Positions 20,039 to 28,774 of a stretch of 28,774 nucleotides of DNA are shown here, piece by piece. Below the pieces are notes generated by a model. The model did not search any database. It saw only the letters and a list, made by a program, of their open reading frames with translations, and was not told the origin of the DNA. Source of the stretch: Gyrodactylus bullatarudis (taxonomy: Eukaryota > Platyhelminthes > Monogenea > Gyrodactylidea > Gyrodactylidae); assembly GCA_012064415.1 (NCBI GenBank), contig SSNU01000132.1, positions 453,728-482,501 of the forward strand. The letters are read 5' to 3'. Every line of letters begins with the position of its first letter. Within the stretch, counting starts at the first letter, position 1. A program made the position numbers and the translations under genes.

Positions 20039-20067
20039 CTATTATAGCTTTATTTCTATATTGTTTC

Positions 20068-20073
20068 AATAAA
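20068..20073 (+). terminator. Poly(A) signal candidate for the integrase gene
   Basis: AATAAA lies about 30 nt after the TGA at 20036-20038, a plausible polyadenylation signal. The genome is AT-rich, so chance occurrence is common. Confidence 0.4.
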
Positions 20074-20455
20074 AAACTAAAATTGTTGATGAAAATTATT
20101 CTATTATTTTTATTGATTAGGATTCCTAATTTAGGAATGAAAATCCCACATACTCGGCCTGTTAGAATTTTTTAAATCTAAAATAAGTGCACAGCGTATT
20201 TCAACAAAGCACTGAGCTAATCATAAAACTGCTTTTACTTTCTCAATAAACAAAACACAAAAATATTTTTAATTTCGAACGTCAATAAAAATGCAAAAAT
20301 AACACTTATTTTGAAAATTCTCTCTTGATTTTGAAAGATATTTACCTGAATTTTACAATATCTTTTCAATTAAAAATTTTAAGGCATTTTTTATCAACTT
20401 ATTCAAAGTTGAAATTAAAAATTTTGGTGCGTAATATTCCAGAGATTTCAAAAGG

Positions 20456-20512
20456 GTAAGTATTTCCCATTTTTCCGGGAAAATAAACGATTTCCCGTAT
20501 TCACGGTAACAT
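20456..20512 (-). repeat. Inverted counterpart of the 18409 repeats
   Basis: Read on the minus strand it contains GGGAAATCGTTTATTTTCCC, GGAAAAATGGGAAATACTTA and CCGTGAATACGGG, the same modules as the tandem units 5' of the integrase gene. It marks the probable right end of that transposon. Confidence 0.8.
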
Positions 20513-20519
20513 ATATATG

Positions 20520-20560
20520 CTGATGAGAACCGGTGAAATATAAGCTTTATAACTAAATAT
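20520..20560 (+). ncRNA. Hammerhead-like core, fifth copy
   Basis: CTGATGA (20520-20526), 8 nt (GAACCGGT), GAAA, then a stem III (AUA, bulged U, AAGCUU, UAU) and A as the potential cleavage base. The bulged U is in the same place as in copy 4. Stem I pairing next to the core is not evident, so it is probably inactive. It abuts the right end of the KRBA2-like transposon. Confidence 0.35.
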
Positions 20561-20803
20561 TCACTATTCTTCCAAATCCTCTTAATGAATAGTTCATTAG
20601 AATCAGAAAAAATATATATGCGCATATGGATCGATTTTTTAGCGCATATTTTTTGAAGCTCTAATTGTAACATAATTCATAATATATTATTTGAGAATGT
20701 ATGCCACTGAGGATATCAACATGGCTTCTGTAAAAGAAGATAATACGGATCCAATCTCTATCAATTTATAAGATATATCTCATATTTAAAAAGCAAGAAT
20801 CAT

Positions 20804-20923
20804 AAAATTACTATTATTTGGTTCTGAACTCAGAGGGAAGGTTGGAGAGTATTATACTATAATATACGTTCGTTTTCTCTAACCTTCCCTCATGAGTTCA
20901 GAACCAAATAATAGTAATATTTT
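20804..20923. repeat. Inverted pair of Element A 3' ends
   Basis: 46-bp arms (20804-20849 and 20877-20923) are near-perfect reverse complements around a 27-bp spacer. The right arm plus most of the spacer matches the last 57 bp of Element A copy 3 (AATATACGT, TCTCTAACCTTCCCTCATGA, CAGAACCAAATAATAG). The left arm is the same terminus inverted, lacking a few bases (CTCAGAGGG instead of CTCATGAGGG). The symmetry continues through TACTATTATTTGG into the flanks. Confidence 0.9.
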
Positions 20924-22932
20924 TGATGAAGTTCGACAATATTATCGTTCAAATCATAAAATTGTTATTTCAAATATTGATCTTAGCAAGCAAATCCGGT
21001 TTATTCTAATTTTTTTCAAAAATTCTGATTTTTCAGTTTTAAAATCTCCAAGTCGTTAAATAAACTTCTCTATCACTCTATTCGAGATATCATTTATTTG
21101 GCCTGTAATAAAAAACTAGAAAAATCATATTTGCAAATTCAGCTTCAATTTTAGCGCTAAGACTATTTCCAGAATATATTTATATTGGTGTGTCCTACAT
21201 CCTCATTGGTACCTGAATATTTTTAATTACAAATGCATACTATTTTGTAACTCTTTGTTCATTCAGTTTAAAATGACATATATGCTTGAAAAAAATATCT
21301 GAAAATCTTGATAAAAATAACGAGAGTTACTTATCAAAATATTCGCCTAATAAAACCACAAAGTTTTCATTTTTATTGGCTTATTGATCTATGGAAAGAA
21401 GCAAATATCATCATGAAAATCAATGTGAATAACTGCACCACATTCTGAAAATTCATTCAAAATTTAAATTATTTTCCAAGAGTGTCGTTTCTGTTTTTTT
21501 TTAATTTTATACGTCTAGTGTGAATTTATCATATCTAACTCACTCAAAGTACATTTCACTTTGTGAATAATTAGTTCAGATTCCAAAATATAACACATCA
21601 TTTGTCTCTATAGTTTTAAGACTATTTTTGCTAAATATATGCTGCATTTAAACGATTATTGCAAGATCATCCAAATCCTGAATCCTAACATTAAACAATT
21701 CCTAAAAGAAGATTTTGAAGTTTATGTCAGAGTTTAACTTATTGAATCCAGGCAATTCTATATCATGACTACTCGATATATTGAAAGTTAAATTAACTGA
21801 TGTTAGGTCTATCTAAGATTTTTAAAAAATATGTATATGATTTACTGATTCTGAAGCACACTTTAACGTTAACTAATACTAATTTATTTATAGCTATTCA
21901 TAAATAAGATTGTAAAGGCGATAAATTACCAAAAATAAGATTGAACTGAGGTTTTATGAATTGTACTGAAAATCTCACTCCTCTCTTTTCCGTCTTAGAA
22001 ATTTAAATACAACATTGTCAAGTTAAATTAAATAAATTGGAAAATAATAATGGTAATTGTCTAAATCGGTTACAGCCAAAATCTCCCCTTGTCTAATCTA
22101 TTTCCAGCGTCAAATGGACTAATCAAAAAGAATTAGTTATTGATACTCGATGTAAATGTTAATAAGAAGGAATGTGTATGATTATATTACACTTATAGCC
22201 TATTAGACCTGCTATGAAGTTATTAAAACGAATCAAGCCTTGATTATAAGTTTACACAATATTCAATTGGTCATTAATTTAATTTATTTGTAATTTAAAA
22301 AAATTGTAATTTATTTAATTCTTACAACTTTAAATTTATACCATCTTGTAAAGCGCTCAATTTAGCACCGAAGAGTGTTTTGAAATTTCAGAATATCTAA
22401 TTTCAAACCTGAGATATTAAATTTTGAATCCATTTTGCGAACATATGATTGTTGACCGAGGGTAATTGCAAACATAATGAGCTTCTGAAATTTTAGGCAG
22501 TTCTTAACTTGATATGAATGAAACTTTTTCGGTTCTACCCCAATTAAATATTCAAAATTTGGAAATAATCTCTCTACTTTTCATAGATGTAAAACAATAA
22601 TATTGAAATAGCTTTCTCACTTCTCATCCTCCTCTTTCTGGTTTCTATTTAAAAAGTATATTTTGTCATTGATAAGTTATCCTGCAATGCATACAATTGA
22701 ATATGGAAAATATTTGGAGTATCAATTAATCAAAAAGTTTCCAAAAGTACACCAGGAGTGAAATAATTATCGAGTTAGGTAATCTAAAAAATAGCATTTT
22801 TATTCTAAAAAATAGCTAAAATAACTAGATTCCCCATTTTGAAAAGTCACTTCTTCAGTAATAGTTTATTTATCGACATGTACGATGGAAAATTTGATGA
22901 AACTATGCACCATACGGAAATTACAGTGTTTT
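20924..22932. other. No gene recognised in about 2 kb
   Basis: Low-complexity AT-rich DNA with minor local inverted words (for example TAATTT/AAATTA near 22280-22315). No ORF of note, RNA motif or element terminus was recognised. Confidence 0.6.
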
Positions 22933-23094
22933 TAGACAATTAACCTACTAGCAAAGTGTGGTCACTGGTAATTACTATATCCATGTGAACTGTAACTTGA
23001 TGGAGATTGTCTTCTCACACCTAGATGTTAGAAATTCGGATAAGCAAGTGTCAATTCCATAAGAGAGTCGAATAATATTCAACTCACGGTGGCA

Positions 23095-23137
23095 GATGTA
23101 GACGCGTTTCGTCCTTATTAGGACTCGTCAGTACACC
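23095..23137 (-). ncRNA. Hammerhead ribozyme, type I, minimal stem III
   Basis: Minus strand: stem I strand GGUGUA (23137-23132); core CUGACGA (23131-23125); stem II GUCCU with loop AAUA and AGGAC, counted with its closing pair (23124-23111); GAAA (23110-23107); a minimal stem III ACG/CGU with no loop; GUC (23103-23101); and stem I partner UACAUC (23100-23095). Cleavage is expected between 23101 and 23100. All invariant core residues are present. Stem I has 6 pairs, one of them G-U. The loopless stem III is typical of transposon-borne hammerheads thought to cleave best as dimers in tandem transcripts. Confidence 0.92.
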
Positions 23138-23207
23138 ATAGCCAGGATTCGAACCCAGGTCTTCAACGTTGTAACCACTTCTAACCACTAGGCAAGAACC
23201 CCCGTTC
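23138..23207 (-). promoter_or_regulatory. tRNA-like internal Pol III promoter (A and B boxes)
   Basis: Minus strand: GGGGGTTCTTGCCTAGTGGT includes an A box (TTGCCTAGTGGTTA, about 23196-23183), and GGGTTCGAATCC (23156-23145) is a near-consensus B box. The distance between them fits a tRNA-derived promoter. The anticodon arm is poor, so it is a SINE head rather than a functional tRNA. It should drive transcription into the adjoining ribozyme. Confidence 0.85.
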
Positions 23208-23313
23208 ATCTCCTATTACTCCATAGTATTGACACCACCTACACACTGGTACTTTGCTAGTAGGTTAATTGTCTAATTTGAAAAATTTTTGATTTTTAAA
23301 ACCGAATGACATA

Positions 23314-24656
23314 ATATACACTAAACTTCCTAGAAAATGTATTATCCGAAAAATAATCGGTCAAAAAAAATTTGCCTGCTTGGTCACAAGTACGACCATT
23401 AAATTTCAAAAATATTTTTTCAACTTATTGTATTCTAAAGTGCCAAATGAGGCCTAAACTTCATGATAAAGTAATGAAATTCTGTATTTTGGCTAATAAG
23501 AGTATGCTCTTGCTTCCAAACCTCTTTTCATAATTCTAGCACCCTTAATAAGCGAGTTGATTTTTTTTCGTACTACGTCTATAAAAGTAACTCTATCGGA
23601 TGCAGAATGAAAAGTTGTTTCTCTTGGTCAATTTTCATGCATCAATATCATAATCGGTGAAAACTAGACGAGTTTAAAGCTGATATGATCGGGAATTTCG
23701 TTTTTGATTGAAAATCGAAAAAATATTCATTTCTTAGCTGAATTTAGTTACAGACCCCCGTTTTTTTCGATGACGTAATCGAAAGATAGGGAGACCCCCG
23801 TCCTTATTTTACTTTAACGTTGAGGTTCACTGTTGAACAATGTTGAAAATTGTTAGTAGACCCCCTTATTCACTCTAACATAAAAATTTCATGACTCATG
23901 ATTTTTTAAAAGAAATTTTTATTCAAAATTTAGTTTACATAAGATAGCTGCCTAAAATAATTTCTCATATTTTCACTTGGAATACTCATCCACTCCCTTG
24001 TAGCCATAGTTATTACTCTGGATGAGAGGACATTGGATTTTAAGATGGGTGCGAATAATTTTGGATTTTACCTGACATTCTGTGGGAAAATTCAGTGAAA
24101 AATGAGAGGCATTTTAATCAATGATTGGTCAATTTAACGAATGTTAAAAGGTTGGAGTGAATAAGGGGGTCTACTAACAATTTTCAACATTGTTCAACAA
24201 TGAACCTCAACGTTAAAGTAAAATAAGGACGGGGGTCTCCCTACATTGCAGGGCTTACAAGCTATCTTTCGATTACGTCATCGAAAAAAACGGGGGTCTG
24301 TAACTAAATTCAGCTAAGAAATGAATATTTTTTCGATTTTCAATCAAAAACGAAATTCCCGATCATATCAGCTTTAAACTCGTCTAGTAGACGTAGTACG
24401 AAAAAAAATCAACTCGCTTATTAAGGGTGCTAGAATTATGAAAAGAGGTTTGGAAGCAAGAGCATACTCTTATTAGCCAAAATACAGAATTTCATTACTT
24501 TATCATGAAGTTTAGGCCTCATTTGGCACTTTAGAATACAATAAGTTGAAAAAATATTTTTGAAATTTAATGGTCGTACTTGTGACCAAGCAGGCAAATT
24601 TTTTTTGACCGATTATTTTTCGGATAATACATTTTCTAGGAAGTTTAGTGTATATA
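23314..24656. repeat. Long palindrome, about 500-560-bp arms
   Basis: The left arm 23314-23875 is the reverse complement of 24150-24656, from TATACACTAAACTTCCTAG outside to CCCCCTTATTCACTC inside, with a 275-bp spacer that has no gene. Arm differences are few and discrete: about 82 bp present only on the left (about 23581-23664) and about 21 bp present only on the right (about 24243-24266). Both indels are bordered by CTA/TAG. Confidence 0.94.
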
Positions 24657-25559
24657 CATTTTTGACACATGCTTCAATATTAAATAATGCTTTGAATTGA
24701 TAGTTCTATCAGAAAATATAACTAAACTACATTTTGTATATCTTTATATTGAAAACAATTATCTAGTAGTTTGTTCAACACTTTCTCTTAAAATGACATG
24801 CAAAAGGTATGAATATTATTCATTGAATAATGATTTAATATTCTTACTCTTCACTTATTCTGTCGAAAAAATTTCATAGTTTAATTTTGGTTTAAGAGAA
24901 TAAAATATTCATTTAAAAATAAGGCTTCTATCGTTCTTGAGCAAATTCATCTAAAAACAAGGTGTATTTAAATTTACCTAGATATTACTTTTTTTTAAAG
25001 CAAATATTTTCCGAAAATCTCACTTGATTCTTTGTCTAAATGTTTTTATTAATAATTCATAAATCGTAAATAAGAATTTATGTCTTTTTTTCTATTTTAT
25101 AACTGTTTCATTGTGAAAAAAATCGAGTTATCCTGTCTGCTCTTTCTGTGAGCCCATTATCTTGCTAAAAACCAATGATGATATGTTTCTTATCTCAACA
25201 TTATTCTTTTCCGAAATTAGTTTTTCACTAGAGATTTTTTCGCTGATTTCAGATATAAGTTTCTGAAAAATTTCTACAATAACTATTTCAAGTTATTCGG
25301 TAAAAACTGAAACATCCGATTTGCAGTCCTCTGCCTTTCAATAGAGAAAACATGGATGGGATAGAAAGACAGAAATGATATCATCTTGCTTAGGAAAAGT
25401 TGAGATTTTCAGATGAATCGATAGAGAATTAAATTCTGATCAACATGGTATCGTATATTGGGGAGGGGGGTTGATTTTTATAAGATTAAAATCAGATTAA
25501 AGTTGATCCAAATAATTTTTCTACATTTCTCATGAATGTCGATTTTAGTGTCAAATGAA
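24657..25559. other. No gene recognised
   Basis: AT-rich sequence. The 60-codon ORF at 24697-24879 shows no motif. A GAATTAAATTCTG word near 25425 and a GGGAGGGGGG tract near 25463 are weakly similar to other repeats here. Confidence 0.55.
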
Positions 25560-26523
25560 AGAGGGTGACTAATACATTTCTAAACTTAATTACATCTTTT
25601 CTTAACTTCTGGCATGGGGTTTTTCTTGATTTGTTTTCACTAGTTTTTTTGTATGAGCATGTACATTGAACATTGCAAAAGAAAAAAATAAATCTTGAAA
25701 TTTCTTCCATTCGCCTCGCATCCGCATTTGTCAATGTATTTCTTAATTGATGAGCTGTTCTTTTTCAGGTGCTCATTGATCCTAATTTCTAACCTTCTTT
25801 ACATTCTACCTCTTACCTAGTTCCACATGAGGCCCCAAAGCAGTAAATGAGATTTGATTGTTCCGATTCTTTTAGCTTGTCTTCAAGTTGAAATTTAAAT
25901 AGACTTGCAGTCTTGTATACAACCTCCAATTTTCTTCTTAATTCGTAGCTGTATCCGTCTTCTTTAAAGTTTAATTTTATGATAATAGGGATAGCACCTT
26001 CACTTTGTTCTTCTTCTTCTTGCATTGCATCATCTTCTAAAGCTTTTTGTAAATATTTTTGAACAAATCTTTCAGGGTATCCGTTTTTTTCTCAGTTTTT
26101 CTTGGATTTCATTAACCTCATTTAATTCCTCTTCACTATTCTTTTGACCCATTTTACAAGTTCTATTATTAATCCTGATTTATAGCTTTTAGGACAAAAT
26201 TTCGAGAAATGTAAATATTTTTCTTTGTCTGTTTTCTTCTTATATATGTTTCTTTTAAAACCCCAATCTGGTTTTCTTGTCAACTTCACATCTAGAAAAC
26301 TTATTGAATCTTCCATTTCTCGTCCTTTTATGAATTTGATATTGGGATGGATCAGATTCATATCCCTGAAGAATTCGGTTGTGGAAGCTTCTTGTTCCAT
26401 AATAATGAACATATCATCTTCACATACATATCAGTTTTCCAACCTGTTCTTTTCCAATTATCCTCTGTGTCTTTACAAAGGATTTTTTTAACCAATAATT
26501 CAAGAGAGTCTATCACTGCCAGC
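25560..26523 (-). pseudogene. Penelope-like element: RT and GIY-YIG remains
   Basis: Minus strand, 5' to 3': a segment resembling the region between RT motifs A and B (LLVKKILCKDTEDNWKRTGW, about 26500-26430). Next is YVCEDDMFIIM where PLEs have YVDD. Then come HPNIKFIKGREMEDSISFLD, the diagnostic FLDVKLTRKPD and YLHFSKFCPKSYKSGLI (26412-26122). A frameshift leads to KNGYPERFVQKYLQKAL and NLIYCFGASCGTR, with a stop at 25813. Another frame gives RRLEIRINEHLKKNSSSIKK, the later half of a GIY-YIG endonuclease (about 25798-25700). Motif B is missing, so the copy is internally deleted. It is inactive. Plus-strand ORFs over it are shadows. Confidence 0.9.
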
Positions 26524-26599
26524 AGCTATTCCAAGACAGCTTTAATGGACTTAGCTCAAATCCAAATGCTCCAATTTCACTTGTAACTGATACTCATGA

Positions 26600-27454
26600 A
26601 TATTATTTATTTAAATTTTAATCTTGGTGTCATTCTAGCTAAAGATTTGAAAATTACACCATCTTGTTTAGCGTGAGGTTTCATACACGAAAGCATTCTA
26701 AATTTTTAGATTATCATTTGTAGAGTCTGAGATATCGAGCAATTTGTAACGTATTTTTCTGTAGGAAAAATAATGTGTAATTTACCCTGACCCCCTCATA
26801 ATTTATATTGCAATGTACACGCAATATTATGTAATTTAAACACAATTTGGGGTTACAAAAAGAGGGTCCCCATGATAAAAAAATTAGTTTGATAAATCCA
26901 AGATAAAATCTCGATATAGCACTATAATTTTAAGAGATATTTGTTTTTACTGCATTATCAGGATAATATTGGAAGGAGAATAAATATATTTAAAAAATCT
27001 TTGGAATATCTTACTCTAAAGGCATAGATCTCCTTTGAATAATATATGGTTTAAATTGTATTTAAATAGAAAATCCATATAAATAACATTCCATAACTTT
27101 CTATCACCAGCCTACATTCAACACTAAATTCAAATTATAATTACTCACACATGAAAAGTTGGTTTTCTGAAAAAGGGGCCTTTAGTATAAATTTATATTT
27201 TATTTCGAGGAATAAAATCAATTATCTGGTTTAAATGCATGCGTACAAGTATTAATGTGCGATTTGCAAAAATCAAAGGGCGTTTTTACTAAGAATATTC
27301 TAAAAAATCGAAACTAATATATCTATGATCGGCTCAACAAGGTGAATAGAATGTTATAGAGCTGTATATTTGAATTTTATTGTAGACAGATAATTCTTAA
27401 TTTTTTCTGTTAGCTGTGCAAACGTTGAGAGCATATTGAAGAAAAAGGATGCCG
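26600..27454. other. No gene recognised
   Basis: AT-rich DNA between the Penelope relic and Element A copy 4, with no supported coding or RNA feature. Confidence 0.55.
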
Positions 27455-27502
27455 AAAAAGAAGGAATAAGCGCTATATTTCAGGCATTCTCATCAGCCTC
27501 TT
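27455..27502 (-). ncRNA. Hammerhead-like core, Element A copy 4
   Basis: CTGATGA (27496-27490), 8 nt, GAAA; stem III AUA, bulged U, AG, loop, CU, UAU; then U as the potential cleavage base. Stem I pairs GAGG with CCUU (one G-U), a different sequence from copy 1 (AAGU with ACUU), i.e. compensatory change. Stem II (GAAUGCCU) is unpaired. Confidence 0.4.
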
Positions 27503-27620
27503 ACATGCCAAATATATAGTAAAATACAAAGATAAATATGATAAAATCTGACTGGCTCTCTTGTCTTGGTTGTGGGAGGGGAGGACATCAATGTGACATC
27601 ATAACGATTTATCGTCTGAT
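27455..27620 (-). mobile_element. Element A copy 4 (partial, diverged)
   Basis: Minus strand: CTCCCCTCCCACAACCAAG, then GCCAGTCAG, an AT-rich stretch, and the hammerhead-like block at 27502-27455. The order of modules matches copies 1-3, although the sequence between them has diverged and the terminal CAGAACCAAATAATA was not found. Confidence 0.5.
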
Positions 27621-28019
27621 TGATGATGCAATATGTTGAGTATTTTCAATGAACAATTGAAAAATGGGGTCTCATTTGTATTCTAAGCATAGACATTTCG
27701 TTGTGAGAAAAAGAGAGGACTCTAAATAAACAATTGAATGAGAATTACATAGTCATTTGGGTATGTAAATTTACATTGTAGATTAGTGTCACTACCCCTT
27801 TTTTGTAAGGATGTATTGTGTGGTGATAATTAATCCCAATGTGAATCATCATGGCATGGTTTTTGATTTGAAAAGGGATTTAAAAAAAGATTTTTGTTGG
27901 TTTAACGCCCTCCCATTGGTTGAAAAAACTCACCAGTTTGATATATAATCCAAGTACGATAGATAATTTGGGCAGAATGGGAAAGAAAACGGGTCCTCCA
28001 CCTGTAATAGAACTTATCC

Positions 28020-28507
28020 ACCTCTTGTAGAGAATGAAATAATATTGCTTCCTCAAATTAGGAGTTCTCAAGCAGTTTATAAAGGCTCTTGTCATGAGAA
28101 ACTCTCATATTCTTGCTTACCTTTATGAAAAATTAGCTATTTATCCATTGGTAAAATTAATGATTGAGTTTTTACTGGTCCTCAAATGAATGATTTGATA
28201 AAGGATGATGCGTTTTGTTTCTCTCTCATAGTTGGAGAAGTGAGAGCATTTAATTTTTTCGATAAAAATAAACACCCTAATGCAAGAGAGCTCGTTGAAG
28301 AGCTTTTGGAATCTTATTCTGGGCAAGGTTGTCTCATGAGATTTAAGCTAAATTTTCTTCGCTATCATTATGATTTCTTTCATCAGGTTCCCCTTGGAAC
28401 TATTTCTGGTGAGCAAGGCGAGGAAATGCACCAAAATCTAAAATTTATTAAAGAAAGGCATTCACAAGATAACACGGATCATTGTCTGAGTGACTATTGC
28501 TGGCTAA
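28020..28507 (+). pseudogene. Second copy of the GE-FHQDI/DYCW repeat-family protein, frameshifted
   Basis: Reading through frame changes: LLPQ near 28050, LKLGVLKQFIKALVMRNSH (28052-28110 region), a stop, then TGPQMNDLIKDDAF near 28175, NARELVEELLESYSGQGCLM, FFHQVPLGTISGEQGEEMHQ and HCLSDYCWLI to about 28507. The order matches the C-terminal part of a common uncharacterised animal protein family (typical: KLGLMKQFVKAL, FVGPQIRKLM, GCNMSLKxHFL, GERFHQDIK, MADYCW). At least two frameshifts are needed, so it is broken. It extends further 5' than the fragment inside the 13217-14813 palindrome. Confidence 0.82.
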
Positions 28508-28528
28508 TAATATACCCAGGATAAGTGT

Positions 28529-28774
28529 CAAAATTTTTATTTTGACAAAAGAAAACACTACGTTCCTTATGATATGGTATTGGATCATATCTACTCTCAA
28601 GTAGTAAGATGTAACTTTAATTTATCTATCCTTGGTGACTTTAATATTCCATGTGACAATCATCTACCAATTATTCCACCCTCTTTTGATGATTTACTGA
28701 TGAAATACAGTCTAAAGCAAATAGTCTCTAGTCCTACTAGAAATAATAATATTCTTGATCTTATCTTTTCAAAT
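28529..28774 (+). CDS. Non-LTR retrotransposon APE endonuclease, start of a partial ORF
   Basis: An open frame runs off the window edge. It contains YVPYDMVLDHIYSQVV, NLSILGDFNIP (the GDFN motif of APE-type endonucleases) and QIVSSPTRNNNILDLIFSN, the usual C-terminal end of the LINE endonuclease domain. The upstream catalytic motifs are absent, and the region directly 5' is the DYCW-family fragment, so this copy is 5'-truncated or recombined. RT should follow outside the window. It may belong to the same LINE family as the RT relics here, but no overlapping domain allows a comparison. Confidence 0.88.

Larger units (their letters stand above)
18402..20512 (+). mobile_element. KRBA2/Ginger-like DNA transposon
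   Basis: It comprises the integrase ORF (18722-20038) with terminal-type repeats on each side: GGGAAATCGTTTATTTTCCC at about 18449-18468 and GGGAAATACTTACCC near 18538 on the left. Both recur in inverted form on the right at about 20456-20500. Boundaries are inferred from these repeats; no target duplication was identified. The right end adjoins a hammerhead-like core at 20520. Confidence 0.65.
22933..23275 (-). mobile_element. 343-bp unit: tRNA-like promoter plus hammerhead ribozyme between 25-bp inverted repeats
   Basis: A perfect 25-bp inverted repeat starts TAGACAATTAACCTACTAGC at 22933 and ends at 23275. Inside, on the minus strand, are a tRNA-like region (23207-23138), directly followed by a hammerhead (23137-23095) and about 160 bp of tail. 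This combination is known from Schistosoma SINE-like elements and from animal and plant retrozymes. Whether the inverted repeats belong to the unit or are ends of a MITE into which a SINE inserted cannot be told from one copy. TA could be the target duplication. There is no coding capacity. Confidence 0.85.

Noticed and set aside
20353..20673. 106-codon minus-strand ORF
   Set aside because: It crosses the transposon end repeats and the hammerhead-like core; no motif.
23095..23137. Hammerhead as part of a Penelope terminal repeat
   Set aside because: It is preceded immediately by A and B boxes and enclosed in its own 25-bp inverted repeats, so a SINE or retrozyme-like unit fits better.
26225..26586. 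Two plus-strand ORFs of 79-88 codons
   Set aside because: They are antisense to the Penelope RT, whose motifs are clear on the minus strand.

Overview
This is an AT-rich, gene-poor stretch of an animal nuclear genome, built mostly of layered, decayed transposable elements. The spectrum (non-LTR reverse transcriptase, Penelope-like element, hAT, piggyBac, an integrase-type KRBA2/Ginger-like transposon, tRNA-derived SINEs, long palindromes) points to an invertebrate, perhaps an arthropod such as a copepod or hemipteran. The species cannot be fixed from sequence alone. There is no bacterial operon, rRNA, CRISPR array or convincing complete host gene.

Layout. 1-1065: a palindrome of about 1 kb with a tRNA-derived SINE in one arm only. 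1312-1880: copy 1 of a dispersed family, here called Element A, carrying a nested piggyBac deletion derivative. 2664-3222: a MITE. 3842-7172: a composite hAT-like element with an 8-bp target duplication. It holds a large inverted repeat, a nested MITE, a non-LTR RT fragment at its centre and Element A copy 2. 8620-9978: a second RT fragment between short inverted repeats. 10250-12332: a hAT transposon whose transposase is split by Element A copy 3, with a 13-bp target duplication. 12692-12936: one possible host exon. 13217-14813: a palindrome enclosing a fragment of a repeat-family protein. 15839-17440: a MITE and a piggyBac transposase relic. 18402-20512: a KRBA2/Ginger-like transposon with a 438-codon uninterrupted integrase ORF. 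20520-20923: another hammerhead-like core and an inverted pair of Element A ends. 22933-23275: a tRNA-promoter plus hammerhead-ribozyme SINE-like unit between 25-bp inverted repeats. 23314-24656: another long palindrome. 25560-26523: a Penelope-like relic with RT and GIY-YIG remains. 27455 to the end: Element A copy 4, a second copy of the palindrome's protein family, and the start of a non-LTR endonuclease cut by the window edge.

Two themes stand out. First, self-cleaving-ribozyme sequence: one textbook hammerhead fused to a tRNA-like Pol III promoter, and a separate five-copy family with a hammerhead-like core whose flanking stems partly covary. Second, long inverted repeats that repeatedly enclose coding fragments of other elements. 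Most genes here are broken. The integrase ORF at 18722-20038 is the only long, apparently intact coding region, and it lacks an early ATG.
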